Assembly (NCBI RefSeq): GCF_025998815.1
Contig: NZ_AP026678.1
Span: forward strand, 3,286,001 to 3,350,000
DNA: 64,000 nucleotides
Reading direction: 5' to 3'
Source of the DNA: Ignavibacterium sp.
GTDB taxonomy: Bacteria; Bacteroidota; Ignavibacteria; Ignavibacteriales; Ignavibacteriaceae
Part shown: in pieces, positions 35,096-45,268 of the stretch
How positions within the stretch are numbered: position 1 is the first letter of the stretch
Layout of the letters: each line of letters opens with the position of its first letter
Position numbers and translations under genes: made by a program
The notes under the pieces: generated by a model
Told to the model about the DNA's origin: nothing
Databases searched by the model: none
What the model saw: only the letters and a program-made list of their open reading frames with translations

Positions 35096-36442
35096 GTGTT
35101 TAATAAAATTTTAATTGCTAACAGAGGCGAAATAGCACTTCGCATAATCAGAGCTTGTAAAGAGCTTGGAATTAAAACAGTTGCTGTTTATTCAGAAGCT
35201 GATCGTGAGTCGTTACATGTAACTTTCGCCGATGAAGCCGTTTGTATCGGACCACCTTTAGGCAAAGAAAGTTATCTTAAAATTCCGGCAATCATTTCCG
35301 CTGCGCAGGTTACCGGAGCAGATGCAATCCATCCGGGTTACGGCTTTCTGGCAGAGAATGCTAACTTCTCAGAAATTTGTACAGAATCTGACATCACTTT
35401 TATTGGACCAACTCCGCAGATGATCACCGCAATGGGTGATAAGTCATATGCAAAAGACACAATGAAAAAAAACGGAGTGCCTGTAATTCCGGGTAGCGAT
35501 GGAGTTGTCAGAGAATTAAAAGAAGCAATAAGAATTTCACACGAAATAGGATTTCCTGTTATAATAAAAGCTTCTGCTGGTGGTGGTGGTAAAGGAATGA
35601 GAATTGTCTGGGAAGAAAAAGATTTTGAAAAAGCATTTGTTACTGCACAAACAGAAGCTGAATCAGCATTTGGAAATCCTGATGTATATATTGAGAAGTT
35701 TTTGGAAAATCCAAGACATATTGAAGTCCAGGTTGTTGGAGACAAGCACGGAAATGTTTATCACTATGGCGAAAGAGATTGTTCAGTTCAGCGTCGTCAT
35801 CAGAAATTAATTGAAGAAGCTCCATCACCTGTTCTTGATGAAAATCTTCGCGAGAAAATGGGTGAAGCAGCTGTACTTGGAGCTCATTCTGTTAATTACC
35901 TCGGAGCTGGTACCATTGAATTCCTGCTGGACAAATATCATAATTTCTATTTTATGGAAATGAATACCCGTATTCAGGTTGAACATCCTGTTACCGAAAT
36001 GGTTTACGATGTTGATTTGATAAGAGAACAAATTCTTGTTGCAGCAGGAGAGAAAGCATCTCCTCCACCGCATAAGCATATGGGACATGCAATTGAATTC
36101 AGAATTAATGCAGAAGACCCAGAAAAAGATTTCAGACCAAGTCCTGGGAAAATTACTTCGTTACATTTTCCAGGTGGATTAGGAGTAAGAATAGATTCAC
36201 ACATTTATCAGTCGTATACAATTCCACCATACTATGATTCGTTAATTGCTAAACTTATTGTTTGGGCAAAGGATCGTCCTCAGGCACTTGCCCGCGCTAA
36301 AAGAGCACTCGAGGAATTTATCATTGAGGGAATTAAAACTACTATACCATTTCATCTTCAGGTTTTGCAGGATGAAAGATTTATTAGTGGTAATTTTGAT
36401 ACCGGCTTTTTAGAAAAATTCACATTTAAAAAACTAGATTAA
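35096..36442 (+). CDS. accC: Biotin carboxylase subunit of acetyl-CoA carboxylase
   Basis: 448 residues. ATP-grasp enzyme that carboxylates biotin on AccB. Motifs: [24 protein letters not shown] at the N-terminus, the Gly-rich ATP loop [12 protein letters not shown] near 160, [13 protein letters not shown] near 225 and [15 protein letters not shown] near 288. The start is GTG 35096 and gives the exact family N-terminus. AccA and AccD are not seen here. Well conserved with no oddities. Confidence 0.97.
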   Translation: MFNKILIANRGEIALRIIRACKELGIKTVAVYSEADRESLHVTFADEAVCIGPPLGKESYLKIPAIISAAQVTGADAIHPGYGFLAENANFSEICTESDITFIGPTPQMITAMGDKSYAKDTMKKNGVPVIPGSDGVVRELKEAIRISHEIGFPVIIKASAGGGGKGMRIVWEEKDFEKAFVTAQTEAESAFGNPDVYIEKFLENPRHIEVQVVGDKHGNVYHYGERDCSVQRRHQKLIEEAPSPVLDENLREKMGEAAVLGAHSVNYLGAGTIEFLLDKYHNFYFMEMNTRIQVEHPVTEMVYDVDLIREQILVAAGEKASPPPHKHMGHAIEFRINAEDPEKDFRPSPGKITSLHFPGGLGVRIDSHIYQSYTIPPYYDSLIAKLIVWAKDRPQALARAKRALEEFIIEGIKTTIPFHLQVLQDERFISGNFDTGFLEKFTFKKLD

Positions 36443-36456
36443 ATACAGAGGTTATT

Positions 36457-36837
36457 ATGAATATTCCTGAAAACTTAAAGTACACAAAAGATCACGAATG
36501 GGTTCGTGTAGAAGGAAACATCGGAGTAATCGGAATTACTGATTATGCTCAAAGCGAACTCGGTGATGTCGTCTTTGTTGATATAGACGAATCACTTGCA
36601 GAAATTTCTAAAGGTGCTTCTTGCGGAACAATTGAAGCAGTTAAAACCGTAAGCGATGTTTTTGCACCTTTCTCCGGAAAAGTTGTTGAAGTTAATCCGA
36701 AGCTTAAGGATAATCCTGAATTATTGAACTCAGATCCCTATGGCAAAGGTTGGATGATCAAAGCTGAAATAAGCAACACCTCAGAACTCGATGATCTTTT
36801 AGATGCAACCGCTTATAAAAATCTGATTGGTCAATAG
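36457..36837 (+). CDS. gcvH: Glycine cleavage system H protein
   Basis: 126 residues. Lipoyl-carrier of the glycine cleavage complex. Family stretches [11 protein letters not shown] and [17 protein letters not shown] lead to the lipoylated Lys63 in EAVKTVSD, and [17 protein letters not shown] follows. AGAGG precedes the ATG. The P, T and L subunits are not in the window. It ends the efp-accBC operon, with a terminator 36856-36893. Confidence 0.96.
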   Translation: MNIPENLKYTKDHEWVRVEGNIGVIGITDYAQSELGDVVFVDIDESLAEISKGASCGTIEAVKTVSDVFAPFSGKVVEVNPKLKDNPELLNSDPYGKGWMIKAEISNTSELDDLLDATAYKNLIGQ

Positions 36838-36855
36838 TTTTTTGATAAATTGGAA

Positions 36856-36893
36856 AAAACAAAATTCTGCTTAATTGCGGAGTTTTGTTTTTT
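36856..36893 (+). terminator. Intrinsic terminator after gcvH
   Basis: AAAACAAAATTCTGC (36856-36870) and GCGGAGTTTTGTTTT (36877-36891), a long stem with two G-T pairs, a 6-base loop, and a T tail. It separates gcvH from guaA. Confidence 0.85.
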
Positions 36894-36919
36894 CATTTTA
36901 AACTAAATTCATTATAAAA

Positions 36920-38461
36920 ATGCAGCATACTGAACTTATTCTAATCTTAGATTTTGGCTCTCAATTCACTCAGCTTATTACAAGAAGAGTCAGAGAGGCG
37001 AATGTTTATTCTGAAATTTATCCGCACACAATTTCATTAGAAAAAATCACAGAGCTTAATCCAAAAGGAATTATTTTCTCAGGCGGTCCAATGAGTGTTT
37101 ACGATAATGGAGCCCCTGATGTTGATGATAAAATTTTCAACTTGGGAATACCGATATTAGGTATTTGCTATGGGCTTCAACTCATTTCAAAAAAATTATA
37201 TGGTAAAGTTGAAAGAGCTTCCGATAGAGAATATGGCAGAACTGAATGTGAAGTTTTGAAAGGTTCTGTTCTCTTTAAAGATGTTAAGAAAAAATCTGTA
37301 GTCTGGATGAGCCACGGAGACAATGTTACCGAACCTCCCAAGGGATTTGAAGTAATTGCGATTTCGAAACATTCGCCAATCTGTGCAATTGAAAACGCTG
37401 AAAGAAAAATTTATGGAGTTCAATTTCATCCGGAAGTTCATCACACTGAAGAGGGTGTAAAAATTATTAGAAATTTTCTTTTCGAAATTTGTAAATGTAA
37501 AGGAGACTGGACACCCGCAAACTTTATCAATCAAAGCATTAAAGAAATTAAAGACAAAGTTGGTACTGCTAATGTGATATGTGCATTAAGCGGTGGAGTT
37601 GATTCAACTGTTGCAGCTGTATTAGTTAAGCAGGCAATCGGCGAACAGCTTATTTGCATTCATATTGATACCGGACTGATGAGAAAAAATGAGAGCAAAG
37701 AAATCAGTGAACTATTTAATTCGAAATTAAATCTTAAGCACATTCACATTGATGCTTCTGAAATTTTTCTTGAGAAATTAAAAAATGTTTCTGACCCTGA
37801 ATTAAAAAGAAAAATTATTGGTAATACTTTTATTGAAGTATTTGATAGAGAAGCTAAAAAATTTGAGAATGTTAAATTTCTTGTTCAGGGTACACTTTAT
37901 CCTGATGTAATTGAATCAGTCTCAGTTAAAGGTGCTTCAGCAACAATTAAGACTCATCACAATGTAGGTGGACTTCCGGATAAAATGAATCTGAAATTGA
38001 TTGAACCATTCAGGGAATTATTCAAAGACGAAGTTAGAAATGTTGGCAGAGCACTTAACATTCCAGAAGAATTTATTGAAAGACATCCCTTTCCCGGCCC
38101 GGGTTTAGCTGTAAGAATTCTTGGTCCGGTTGATAAAGAAAAACTTGATATTCTAAGAGAAGCTGACGATATTTTCATCAAAGCAATTAAACAACATAAT
38201 TTATACAAAAAAATCTGGCAGGCATTTGCAGTGCTTTTACCAGTTCAAAGTGTTGGTGTTATGGGCGATTCAAGAACATATGAAAATGTACTTGCTTTGC
38301 GTGCTGTTACATCAGTTGATGGAATGACTGCAGATTGGTTTCCATTTGATCATGATTTTCTTGCTGAAGTTTCAAATACAATCATAAATAAAGTAAGAGG
38401 AATTAACAGAGTGGTTTATGATATAAGCTCTAAACCACCTGCTACAATTGAATGGGAATAA
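36920..38461 (+). CDS. guaA: GMP synthase (glutamine-hydrolysing)
   Basis: 513 residues. Converts XMP to GMP with glutamine and ATP. The class I amidotransferase has Cys83 in GICYGLQL and His170-x-Glu172 in QFHPEV. The synthetase has the PP-loop SGGVDST from Ser224 and the conserved [14 protein letters not shown] near 390. The dimerisation domain ends PPATIEWE, as usual. No ribosome-binding site is obvious. The TPR gene at 38465 begins 3 bases after the stop. Confidence 0.97.
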   Translation: MQHTELILILDFGSQFTQLITRRVREANVYSEIYPHTISLEKITELNPKGIIFSGGPMSVYDNGAPDVDDKIFNLGIPILGICYGLQLISKKLYGKVERASDREYGRTECEVLKGSVLFKDVKKKSVVWMSHGDNVTEPPKGFEVIAISKHSPICAIENAERKIYGVQFHPEVHHTEEGVKIIRNFLFEICKCKGDWTPANFINQSIKEIKDKVGTANVICALSGGVDSTVAAVLVKQAIGEQLICIHIDTGLMRKNESKEISELFNSKLNLKHIHIDASEIFLEKLKNVSDPELKRKIIGNTFIEVFDREAKKFENVKFLVQGTLYPDVIESVSVKGASATIKTHHNVGGLPDKMNLKLIEPFRELFKDEVRNVGRALNIPEEFIERHPFPGPGLAVRILGPVDKEKLDILREADDIFIKAIKQHNLYKKIWQAFAVLLPVQSVGVMGDSRTYENVLALRAVTSVDGMTADWFPFDHDFLAEVSNTIINKVRGINRVVYDISSKPPATIEWE

Positions 38462-38464
38462 CAA

Positions 38465-39352
38465 ATGGATGCTCAGGAGAAAGAAAAATTAAAACAGATG
38501 GCTGATAATTTTGTTCTGACAGGAAAATATCTGCACGCTGCTCAGATTTATCATCGTTTGCTTGATGAAACAGGAAAAATGGATTATAAATTCAGTCTTG
38601 CAGAAACATATCTTCAAATGGGCTTCATAGACGCCTCTGACAAATACTACATTTCAGTCCTTGATGAATTTCCCAATAATGATGAAATGCGACTAGAAGT
38701 TTCCTCTCTTCTTATTAAAAGCAAAAATTGGGAAAAGATCATAGAGATTCTATCAATGGTTGACTCTAATAAAAAATCAGTGGTTGATTTTATTCTGGGA
38801 TTCGCTTATCTGAAAACAGAGGATTACAAATTTGCAAAACACTATCTCGAGAAATTTATAAAGTCGGAAGATGATCCTGAATTAAAAATAGAAGCTGTTT
38901 ATTATCTTGGCATCGCTAATTATCATGAAAACAATTTCGAAGAAGCAATCAAAAGATTTAAGGAATCTGAATTTCATCAGAACAGCAATGCTGATTTTTA
39001 TTTTTATCTGGCTTCATCTTATCGGATGCTTGGAATGTTTACTCACGCTTCACTCTACATTACAAAAGCACTAAGACTTAACAGAAAAAGTGCAGGGATA
39101 CTTTTAGAAGCTGCAAAAATTTATAATAAACTTGAACAGTTTAAGAAGGCAAACAAATATCTGAGTATGTATGGCGAAGTTTCTAAAACAGTTCCAAATG
39201 ATTACCTGATTACTCTTGCTGAAAATTTCTTGGGATTAAAAAGAATTAAAGATGCTGAAAAGGTTATTTCATTAATTGATGATGAAGAATCAGAAAATCC
39301 GGAAGTGATTGCTATAAAATCCAGAATTTCAAAAATATCTGATACAAAATGA
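38465..39352 (+). CDS. Cytoplasmic TPR-repeat protein
   Basis: 295 residues, no signal peptide. Consecutive TPR-like helical pairs (KYLHAAQIYHRLLDETGKMDYKFSLAETYLQMGF, VVDFILGFAYLKTEDYKFAKHYLE, KIEAVYYLGIANYHENNFEEAIKRF, NADFYFYLASSYRMLGMFTHASLYI and so on). No other domain. Its last bases overlap the next gene by 4 (ATGA), so it is coupled to the 39349 protein. Function unknown; probably a scaffold. Confidence 0.75.
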   Translation: MDAQEKEKLKQMADNFVLTGKYLHAAQIYHRLLDETGKMDYKFSLAETYLQMGFIDASDKYYISVLDEFPNNDEMRLEVSSLLIKSKNWEKIIEILSMVDSNKKSVVDFILGFAYLKTEDYKFAKHYLEKFIKSEDDPELKIEAVYYLGIANYHENNFEEAIKRFKESEFHQNSNADFYFYLASSYRMLGMFTHASLYITKALRLNRKSAGILLEAAKIYNKLEQFKKANKYLSMYGEVSKTVPNDYLITLAENFLGLKRIKDAEKVISLIDDEESENPEVIAIKSRISKISDTK

Positions 39353-41070
39353 ATAAATTGAAATTAAAGACTATTGGTTTAATTTTAACAATACTTGCTT
39401 TTCATATAACCGCGCAGAGTTCGGATGAGCAGAAATTCAATGAAGCAGTTAAACTATTCAAAGATAGAAAATATCAAACTGCACTTACAAACTTCAAAGT
39501 AATTTCGGATAAAGAAAACCCAAATCAAACAGCAGCAAAATTTTTTGTAGTTAAATCACTTATCGAACTGAAGAAATATTCTGAAGCTGAAAAAGAAGCT
39601 ATAGAATTTTTAGAAAAATTCAGTTCTAGCAAATACGCTGATGAAGTTAATATTCTTCTGATTAAAAGTTTTCTTGAACAAAAGAAATATAAGTCAGCTT
39701 TCAGACAGTCGATTGATTTGCTCAAATCATCAAGTTCCACTTCTTATAAAATAGATGCTAAATCAATTGCTCAGAAAATTGCAAGGAATTATTTATCAAG
39801 TTATGACCTGAAAGAATATTCAGATAAGGAAAATGATAAAAAGATAAAAGCTTTTTTACTTTACACACTTGCTGAATTATATTCTTTGGAAGGTCAATCG
39901 GATAAAGGAATAAAAATATTAGAAGAGATTGTTAACGAATATCCTCAAACAGATGAATATTTTCTTGCCAGGAATTCATTAGGTTCAAATCAAAATCAAC
40001 AAGTAAAGGATGAAATAATTGTTGGTGTAATTCTTCCGCTTACAGATAAAGATGGCAAACGAAACATTGCTGCAGAGGAAATGCTGGAGGGAATAAAATA
40101 CGCTTTCCACGAAATTAATTTTAATCGGGATAATAAAATTGGTTTACTTATCAGAGACTCAAAAAGAAATGAGGAAGAAATCAGGGATATCGTTCAGGAG
40201 TTTGATTCAGATAAACGAGTTAAAGCAGTTATCGGACCAGTATACAGCGATGAATCAGAAATAGTTGTTTCTGCATTGAGTCAAACTGATCTTGTGTTCA
40301 TTTCACCAACTGCTACTGATGAAGATTTAACAGAAAATAATGATCAGTTTTATCAGGCAAATCCTCCTTTCACGGTTCGGGGAAAAGTTTTTGCTCAGTA
40401 TATTTTTTTGAAAGAAGGAAAGAAAAATTTTGCTATACTGAATTCGCTCGAAGGTTATTCTCCAATCCTGGCTAAATCATTTGCAGACGAGTTTCAACGG
40501 TTAGGTGGAAATATTCTTTCTAAAGAAACTTATCGTTCAAAATCGGTTGACTTATCAAAACAAATTTCTAATTTATCTCAATATCTTGGTGAACTTGACG
40601 GAATCTACATTCCATTATCTGATAAAGCCGATGCAGAAATAATTTTATCCGAAATGCTGAAACAAAATTTTATTGTTCCAGTTTATGGTAATCAGGACTG
40701 GTTAAATGCAAAAGGACTTGAAACATCAAGTACAATCAGTAACTCATTAAAAATCACTTCAGATTATTTTATCGATTTTACTGATAAATCATTTACTGAG
40801 TTCAATCAGAATTTTCTTAATACAACCGATAAAGAAATTACCCGCAATGTTTTATATGGCTACGATGCTGCAAAGTATCTTGTTACTGTATTGCGTGCCA
40901 TTCAGCCAACAAGAAATACCGTTAAATTAAAAATTGACTCAGGATTAAAAAGCAACGGTTATCATAACAACATTTCGTTCAGCAAGAAAAAGAGAAATCT
41001 TTATCTAAACATTCTGAATTACTCAGATGGTAAATTTCAACTAATTGAAAAGTATCGTGGAACAGAATAA
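39349..41070 (+). CDS. Periplasmic TPR plus ligand-binding (LpoA-like) protein
   Basis: 573 residues. Signal peptide (LKTIGLILTILAFHITAQSS). An N-terminal TPR part (about 25-200, EQKFNEAVKLFKDRKYQTALTNF through SDKGIKILEEIVNEYPQTDEYF) is fused to a periplasmic-binding-protein-like domain (about 225-530: IIVGVILPLTDKDGKRNIAAEEMLEGIKYAF, DKRVKAVIGPVYSDESEIVVSALS, SPILAKSFADEFQRLGGNI). This TPR-plus-Leu/Ile/Val-binding layout is that of the penicillin-binding-protein activator LpoA. No lipobox. The role in peptidoglycan control is inferred. radC begins 11 bases after the stop. Confidence 0.75.
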   Translation: MNKLKLKTIGLILTILAFHITAQSSDEQKFNEAVKLFKDRKYQTALTNFKVISDKENPNQTAAKFFVVKSLIELKKYSEAEKEAIEFLEKFSSSKYADEVNILLIKSFLEQKKYKSAFRQSIDLLKSSSSTSYKIDAKSIAQKIARNYLSSYDLKEYSDKENDKKIKAFLLYTLAELYSLEGQSDKGIKILEEIVNEYPQTDEYFLARNSLGSNQNQQVKDEIIVGVILPLTDKDGKRNIAAEEMLEGIKYAFHEINFNRDNKIGLLIRDSKRNEEEIRDIVQEFDSDKRVKAVIGPVYSDESEIVVSALSQTDLVFISPTATDEDLTENNDQFYQANPPFTVRGKVFAQYIFLKEGKKNFAILNSLEGYSPILAKSFADEFQRLGGNILSKETYRSKSVDLSKQISNLSQYLGELDGIYIPLSDKADAEIILSEMLKQNFIVPVYGNQDWLNAKGLETSSTISNSLKITSDYFIDFTDKSFTEFNQNFLNTTDKEITRNVLYGYDAAKYLVTVLRAIQPTRNTVKLKIDSGLKSNGYHNNISFSKKKRNLYLNILNYSDGKFQLIEKYRGTE

Positions 41071-41081
41071 AGGAGACAACC

Positions 41082-41765
41082 ATTTCTCAGAAGGTAAAAG
41101 ATCTTCCTCTTGATGATCGTCCTCGTGAAAAATTAATTTTAAGAGGACCTCAAAGTCTGTCCGATGCAGAATTAATAGCAATTCTGCTTCGAACCGGAAT
41201 GAAAGGAAAGTCAGTTTTAACAATTGCGCAGGAGATGATAAATAAAGAAGGTAACCTTGCTGTATTATCATCCAAATCTCATGCTGCTTTGATTAAAACC
41301 AGTGGTATAGGAAAGGATAAGGCTGCAACATTAGTCGCGGCATTTGAGCTTGCCAAAAGAATTCTTCACCAACAAAAATGGCTATTCGATAAAAAGATTA
41401 CTTCACCTTCTGATGTTGCGGAAATCTATATCCCATTACTAAAAAATGAAACCAAAGAACAATTTTGGGTATTATGTTTGAACAACTCAAATAAAATTAT
41501 CAAACAGGAAGCAATTTCAATCGGGAATTTAAATTCCAGTGTTGTTCATCAGAGAGAAGTCTTTAAAGTTGCGATCGATAACAACGCTGCCAGTTTAATT
41601 TTAATGCATAATCACCCCAGTGGAAATCCGGAACCAAGTAATGAGGATATCGTCATAACAAGAAAGTTGGTTGAAGCTGGAAAAATAATGGATATTCCCA
41701 TTTTTGATCACATTATAATTGCCGGAAATAATTACACAAGTTTTGTGGAAAGAAGACTTATTTAA
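41082..41765 (+). CDS. radC: RadC (UPF0758) protein with an ATT start
   Basis: 227 residues. The full frame from 41082 reads SQKVKDLPLDDRPREKLILRGPQSLSDAELIAILLRTG, the family N-terminal domain. There is no ATG, GTG or TTG in frame between the stop at 41046 and ATG 41199, which would delete this domain. ATT 41082 lies six bases after a clear AGGAG (41071-41075), so an ATT start is the best call. A helix-hairpin-helix-like region (TSGIGKDKAATLVAAFELAKRI) and the JAMM metallo-motif HNHPSGNPEPSNED (about residue 173) follow. RadC is a widely conserved protein of unsure function. Confidence 0.85.
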   Translation: MSQKVKDLPLDDRPREKLILRGPQSLSDAELIAILLRTGMKGKSVLTIAQEMINKEGNLAVLSSKSHAALIKTSGIGKDKAATLVAAFELAKRILHQQKWLFDKKITSPSDVAEIYIPLLKNETKEQFWVLCLNNSNKIIKQEAISIGNLNSSVVHQREVFKVAIDNNAASLILMHNHPSGNPEPSNEDIVITRKLVEAGKIMDIPIFDHIIIAGNNYTSFVERRLI

Positions 41766-41832
41766 TTGCTAAAAAATTGTTAAATTGTATTGAAAATTGA
41801 TGAATTTCTTTTCAGAATTCCAATTTAAATCA

Positions 41833-41840
41833 TAAATTTG
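41833..41840 (+). promoter_or_regulatory. TAAATTTG promoter box before the small lipoprotein
   Basis: TAAATTTG fits TAnnTTTG; TTTT at 41809-41812, 20 bases upstream, is a near match to the -33 TTTG. It is 45 bases from the ATG at 41885. Confidence 0.45.
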
Positions 41841-41884
41841 CACAGGTACTTTAATCAATAAACAAACAAATACCGGAGGTAGTA

Positions 41885-42160
41885 ATGAAAATGGTAAGTA
41901 AAATGAAATCAGTCGTTGTAATCGGCGGAATTGCTGCAATGACTGTATTTCTGAGTGCTTGCGGCGGTCTTAGTGAAGCTCAGATCGCTGAACTCAATGC
42001 TTTAAAAAGTGAAGTTCAGTCTTTAGAGAATGAAGCTAATTCACTCAAAGAAGAAAGAGCAAGACTTGAAAAGCAGATTGAAGAACAGAACCGCAAACTT
42101 GCTGAATGCCAGAAGCAAAAGGATGAGACAAGAGCTAATCTTGAGAAACTTCCTAAATAA
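41885..42160 (+). CDS. Small coiled-coil lipoprotein (Lpp-like)
   Basis: 91 residues. Lipoprotein signal ending LSACGG (Cys26), then a continuous coiled coil (LSEAQIAELNALKSEVQSLENEANSLKEERARLEKQIEEQNRKLAE) and a Lys-ending tail (LEKLPK). Size and build resemble murein lipoprotein Lpp, but there is no sequence identity I can claim. CGGAGG precedes the ATG. It is followed 41 bases later by the LysM protein; the two may be made together at the envelope. Confidence 0.8.
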   Translation: MKMVSKMKSVVVIGGIAAMTVFLSACGGLSEAQIAELNALKSEVQSLENEANSLKEERARLEKQIEEQNRKLAECQKQKDETRANLEKLPK

Positions 42161-42201
42161 TTAACTAACTAGATTTTTAAAAAAGTATCGGAGGAATAGT
42201 A

Positions 42202-42873
42202 ATGAAGAAATTAAATTTAATCGGCATTCTTTCCCTGTTGTTCATCTTCTCTGCAGTAAGTTTTGCTCAGGAGATGACCGAAGAACAGTGGGAAGCAGAA
42301 ATGAGCAGACTTAAAGCTAAAAAGGATGCTCTTACTCAGGAAATTAATGCTTTAAGGTCAGATATCGACAACCTTAAAGCTATGAATCTTCAGGATCCTG
42401 AAGAGTGCATTGATGAACTCTATCAGATGGTTGGCGCTAATAGAAATGATGTTGCTAACTTCAGACAAGCAGTCAATGAACTTGATGGAAAAATTAAAAG
42501 AAAAGAAGGTCCGAAAGCTGACAGACAGACTGACCTTGATGCTTTAAAGAAAAACAGAATCAGTGCATTACCGGAATTCTTCAACAAAGTTCATGTTGAT
42601 ATGCAAAGAGCATTAGACAACTGGGTTGAAGAACCAAAAGAAATTATGTACACCGTTGTTAAAGGTGATCACTTATGGGGAATTGCTAAAAAGAAAGAAC
42701 ATTATGGTAATGGTTTTGCTTGGCCTGTAATTTACAAAGCTAACAGAGACAAGATTAAGAATCCTGATTTGATTTATCCAAAACAAGTATTCAAGATTCC
42801 TAATCTTACTGAAGAAGAAAAAGCTAAATACGAAAAAATCAGAAAAAACTATAAACCAGCTCCGGTTCAATAG
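42202..42873 (+). CDS. Secreted coiled-coil LysM protein
   Basis: 223 residues. Signal peptide ending SAVSFAQ. A coiled coil (about 28-65, AEMSRLKAKKDALTQEINALRSDIDNLKA) is followed by a helical region and a LysM domain (about 151-202, YTVVKGDHLWGIAKKKEHYGNGFAWPVIYKANRDKIKNPDLIYPKQVFKIP). LysM binds glycan chains of peptidoglycan. CGGAGG precedes the ATG. A tail rich in Lys follows the LysM. It is the last gene before a terminator at 42901-42936. Confidence 0.88.
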   Translation: MKKLNLIGILSLLFIFSAVSFAQEMTEEQWEAEMSRLKAKKDALTQEINALRSDIDNLKAMNLQDPEECIDELYQMVGANRNDVANFRQAVNELDGKIKRKEGPKADRQTDLDALKKNRISALPEFFNKVHVDMQRALDNWVEEPKEIMYTVVKGDHLWGIAKKKEHYGNGFAWPVIYKANRDKIKNPDLIYPKQVFKIPNLTEEEKAKYEKIRKNYKPAPVQ

Positions 42874-42900
42874 TTAACTTGTTTAATTTTTCTAAACATC

Positions 42901-42936
42901 AAAGCCCTTGTCTTTATTGATAAGGGCTTTTTGTAT
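42901..42936 (+). terminator. Intrinsic terminator before phoH
   Basis: AAAGCCCTT (42901-42909) and AAGGGCTTT (42922-42930), a 9-bp stem with a 12-base loop, followed by TTGTATTT. Confidence 0.9.
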
Positions 42937-42947
42937 TTAAATGAATT

Positions 42948-43910
42948 ATGACTGTAGTTGAAAAGAAAATTACTTTATCAAATGTAGATTTAGCTTCATT
43001 GCTTGGAGTTAATGATGCTAATCTAAACTTGCTTGAAGACAGATTTAATGCATCAATTACTGTTCGCGGTGATGTTGTAAGCATTAAAGGAGTGCTCGAA
43101 GAGGTAGAATCTATAGAAAAGATTTTAAAGGAAATGGTTTATGTTCTTAATACAAGTGGTAAATTGAATGCAAATGATGTTGAAACTATTCTGAACCTTA
43201 CAGTAGAAGGCAAGGAGGTGGTTTCGGATAATGATTTCGAATCAATTATTCTTTATACTAAAAGTGATGTTGTTAAAGCCAAAACACCCGGACAGAAAAA
43301 GTATATTCAGATTGCACAAAAAAATGATATCTGCTTTGCAATTGGTCCTGCTGGAACAGGAAAAACCTATCTGGCAGTTGCCTTAGCAGTTTCTGCGCTT
43401 AAAAAAGGATTGGTGAAAAAAATAATTCTTGCTCGTCCGGCAGTTGAAGCTGGTGAAAGTCTTGGATTTTTACCAGGTGATTTCCAGGAAAAAATTGATC
43501 CTTATCTTCGTCCACTTTATGATGCACTTGATGAAATGCTTCCTACAGAAAAACTCAGAACCTATATTGAAAAGGGAATTGTGGAAATTGTACCGCTTGC
43601 TTACATGAGAGGTCGAACTTTGAATAATGCTTATGTTATACTTGATGAAGCACAAAATGCAACAGCTCTGCAAATGAAAATGTTTTTAACACGACTTGGT
43701 GCAAATTCTAAAGCTATCATTACCGGAGACATCACACAGATTGATTTACCATCAAAAACTAAAAGTGGTTTGATTCAGGCAAAAGAAATTCTGCAAGGTA
43801 TTAATGGTGTCGGATTTGTTTACTTCGATAAAGAAGATGTTGTAAGACACAAGCTTGTTAAAGATATTATTAACGCTTATGAAAAATATTCTAACGGAAA
43901 TGGTGATTAA
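42948..43910 (+). CDS. phoH: PhoH-family ATPase
   Basis: 320 residues. N-terminal KH-like region (about 10-75, [28 protein letters not shown]), then the PhoH helicase-like ATPase: P-loop GPAGTGKT at 133-140, the Walker B-like VILDEAQNA near 228 and [10 protein letters not shown] near 254. Family of RNA-linked ATPases, possibly RNA helicases, often next to ybeY. Here ybeY is not adjacent. It overlaps the mazG stop by 4 bases (convergent). No signal peptide. Confidence 0.9.
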   Translation: MTVVEKKITLSNVDLASLLGVNDANLNLLEDRFNASITVRGDVVSIKGVLEEVESIEKILKEMVYVLNTSGKLNANDVETILNLTVEGKEVVSDNDFESIILYTKSDVVKAKTPGQKKYIQIAQKNDICFAIGPAGTGKTYLAVALAVSALKKGLVKKIILARPAVEAGESLGFLPGDFQEKIDPYLRPLYDALDEMLPTEKLRTYIEKGIVEIVPLAYMRGRTLNNAYVILDEAQNATALQMKMFLTRLGANSKAIITGDITQIDLPSKTKSGLIQAKEILQGINGVGFVYFDKEDVVRHKLVKDIINAYEKYSNGNGD

Positions 43911-44707
43911 GTAAGTTTATTGTTTTTACTTTCGTTCCAGTACTTGTCCATTTCTTCCAAATTCGAATCTGTAACTGATTTACCATTTTCTCTGAGTTTG
44001 CTTTCAATGTATTGAAATCTTTTTATGAATTTATTATTTGTGAATCTCAAAGCTTCTTCGGGATTTACTCCAAGAAATCTTGAATAATTCACCAATGCAA
44101 AAAACACATCACCAACCTCTTCTTCCAGTTTTTTTGAAAGTTTTTCAGCTTCTTCTTTTGAAACTGAATTCTTCTTTTTTTCATCAATCTCATGCATCTC
44201 CTGAATTTCCTCAATTACTTTTTTCCAGACATCAGCTTTATCAGTCCAATCAAAACCGACTTTTGCAGCTTTTTCCTGTAAGCGATGCGCTCTTTGCAAA
44301 GCTGGCAAATAAGGTGGAACGCCATCAAGAATTGATTCTCTGCCTTCCTCTAGTTTTATCTTTTCCCAATTTCTTTTTACTTCCTCTGAACCATTTACTT
44401 TGGTTTCTCCAAAAACATGCGGATGTCTTCGGATAAGTTTCTCTTTAATTGTTTCAATTACATCATCAATCGTGAAATGATTTTGTTCCTCTGCAATTAC
44501 TGTATGAAATACAACATGTAATAAAAGATCTCCTAATTCTTTTTTCAAATCCTCATAATCCTTTTTATCAATTGCTTCAACAACTTCGTAAGCTTCTTCG
44601 ATAGTAGCTGATTTGATTGAATCATTTGTTTGTTCTCTGTCCCACGGACATTCAACTCTTAATCGTTTAACTATCTGAACTAATTCATTAAATTTGGTTT
44701 GCGTCAT
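43907..44707 (-). CDS. mazG: Nucleoside triphosphate pyrophosphohydrolase MazG
   Basis: 266 residues. House-cleaning enzyme that hydrolyses NTPs and dNTPs to monophosphates. Two MazG domains: the first carries [27 protein letters not shown] with EExxE helices and [11 protein letters not shown] near 62; the second carries [26 protein letters not shown] near 210. AAAGGAGATTTA precedes the ATG. Convergent to phoH and divergent from ridA. Confidence 0.95.
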   Translation of the reverse strand: MTQTKFNELVQIVKRLRVECPWDREQTNDSIKSATIEEAYEVVEAIDKKDYEDLKKELGDLLLHVVFHTVIAEEQNHFTIDDVIETIKEKLIRRHPHVFGETKVNGSEEVKRNWEKIKLEEGRESILDGVPPYLPALQRAHRLQEKAAKVGFDWTDKADVWKKVIEEIQEMHEIDEKKKNSVSKEEAEKLSKKLEEEVGDVFFALVNYSRFLGVNPEEALRFTNNKFIKRFQYIESKLRENGKSVTDSNLEEMDKYWNESKNNKLT

Positions 44708-44770
44708 TAAATCTCCTTTTTTTATGGCGAAAAATAGTTAAAAAATTTCAGTAAAATTTTGGAGTCGGAT

Positions 44771-45226
44771 ATGATTGAAGAAAAAATTAAACAGCTTGGA
44801 TTTGAATTACCTGAAGTCGCCAAACCGTTGGCAGCATATATTCCCGCAAAGAAAGTTGGAAATCTTGTAATGACATCCGGACAAGTCCCAATCGTTAAAG
44901 GTGAAATGAAATTTGTTGGTAAAGTTGGGAAAGATTTATCGGAAGAGGATGGACAAAAAGCAGCCCAGGTTTGTGCATTAAACTGTCTTGCTGCAATTAA
45001 AAGTGTTGTTGGTTCCCTTGATGATATTGAAGAAGTAGTTAAGCTTACAGTATTTGTAAACAGCGCCGATGGTTTTACTGCACAACCTAAAGTTGCAAAC
45101 GGTGCTTCGGAGCTTGTGGGAAAAATATTTGGAGATAATGGTTTGCATGTCAGAAGTGCTGTTGGGGTAAGTGAACTTCCTTTGAATGCTGCAGTTGAAA
45201 TTGAAATGATTGTAAGAGTAAAGTAG
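44771..45226 (+). CDS. RidA/YjgF family protein
   Basis: 151 residues from ATG 44771, six bases after GGAG; a TTG at 44759 is rejected. The RidA core (SGQVPIVKGEMKFVGKVG, CALNCLAAIKSVVGSLDDIEEVVKLTVFVN) and HVRSAVGVSELPLNAAVEIEMIVRVK are typical; Arg in the RSAVGV motif is the substrate-binding residue. RidA removes reactive enamine/imine by-products. It is longer than the usual 125 residues, in the long-form subgroup. The aroK-aroB pair follows 42 bases later. Confidence 0.9.
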   Translation: MIEEKIKQLGFELPEVAKPLAAYIPAKKVGNLVMTSGQVPIVKGEMKFVGKVGKDLSEEDGQKAAQVCALNCLAAIKSVVGSLDDIEEVVKLTVFVNSADGFTAQPKVANGASELVGKIFGDNGLHVRSAVGVSELPLNAAVEIEMIVRVK

Positions 45227-45268
45227 TTATTGAATTTATTGATAATTGATTACACACAAAAAGAAATT

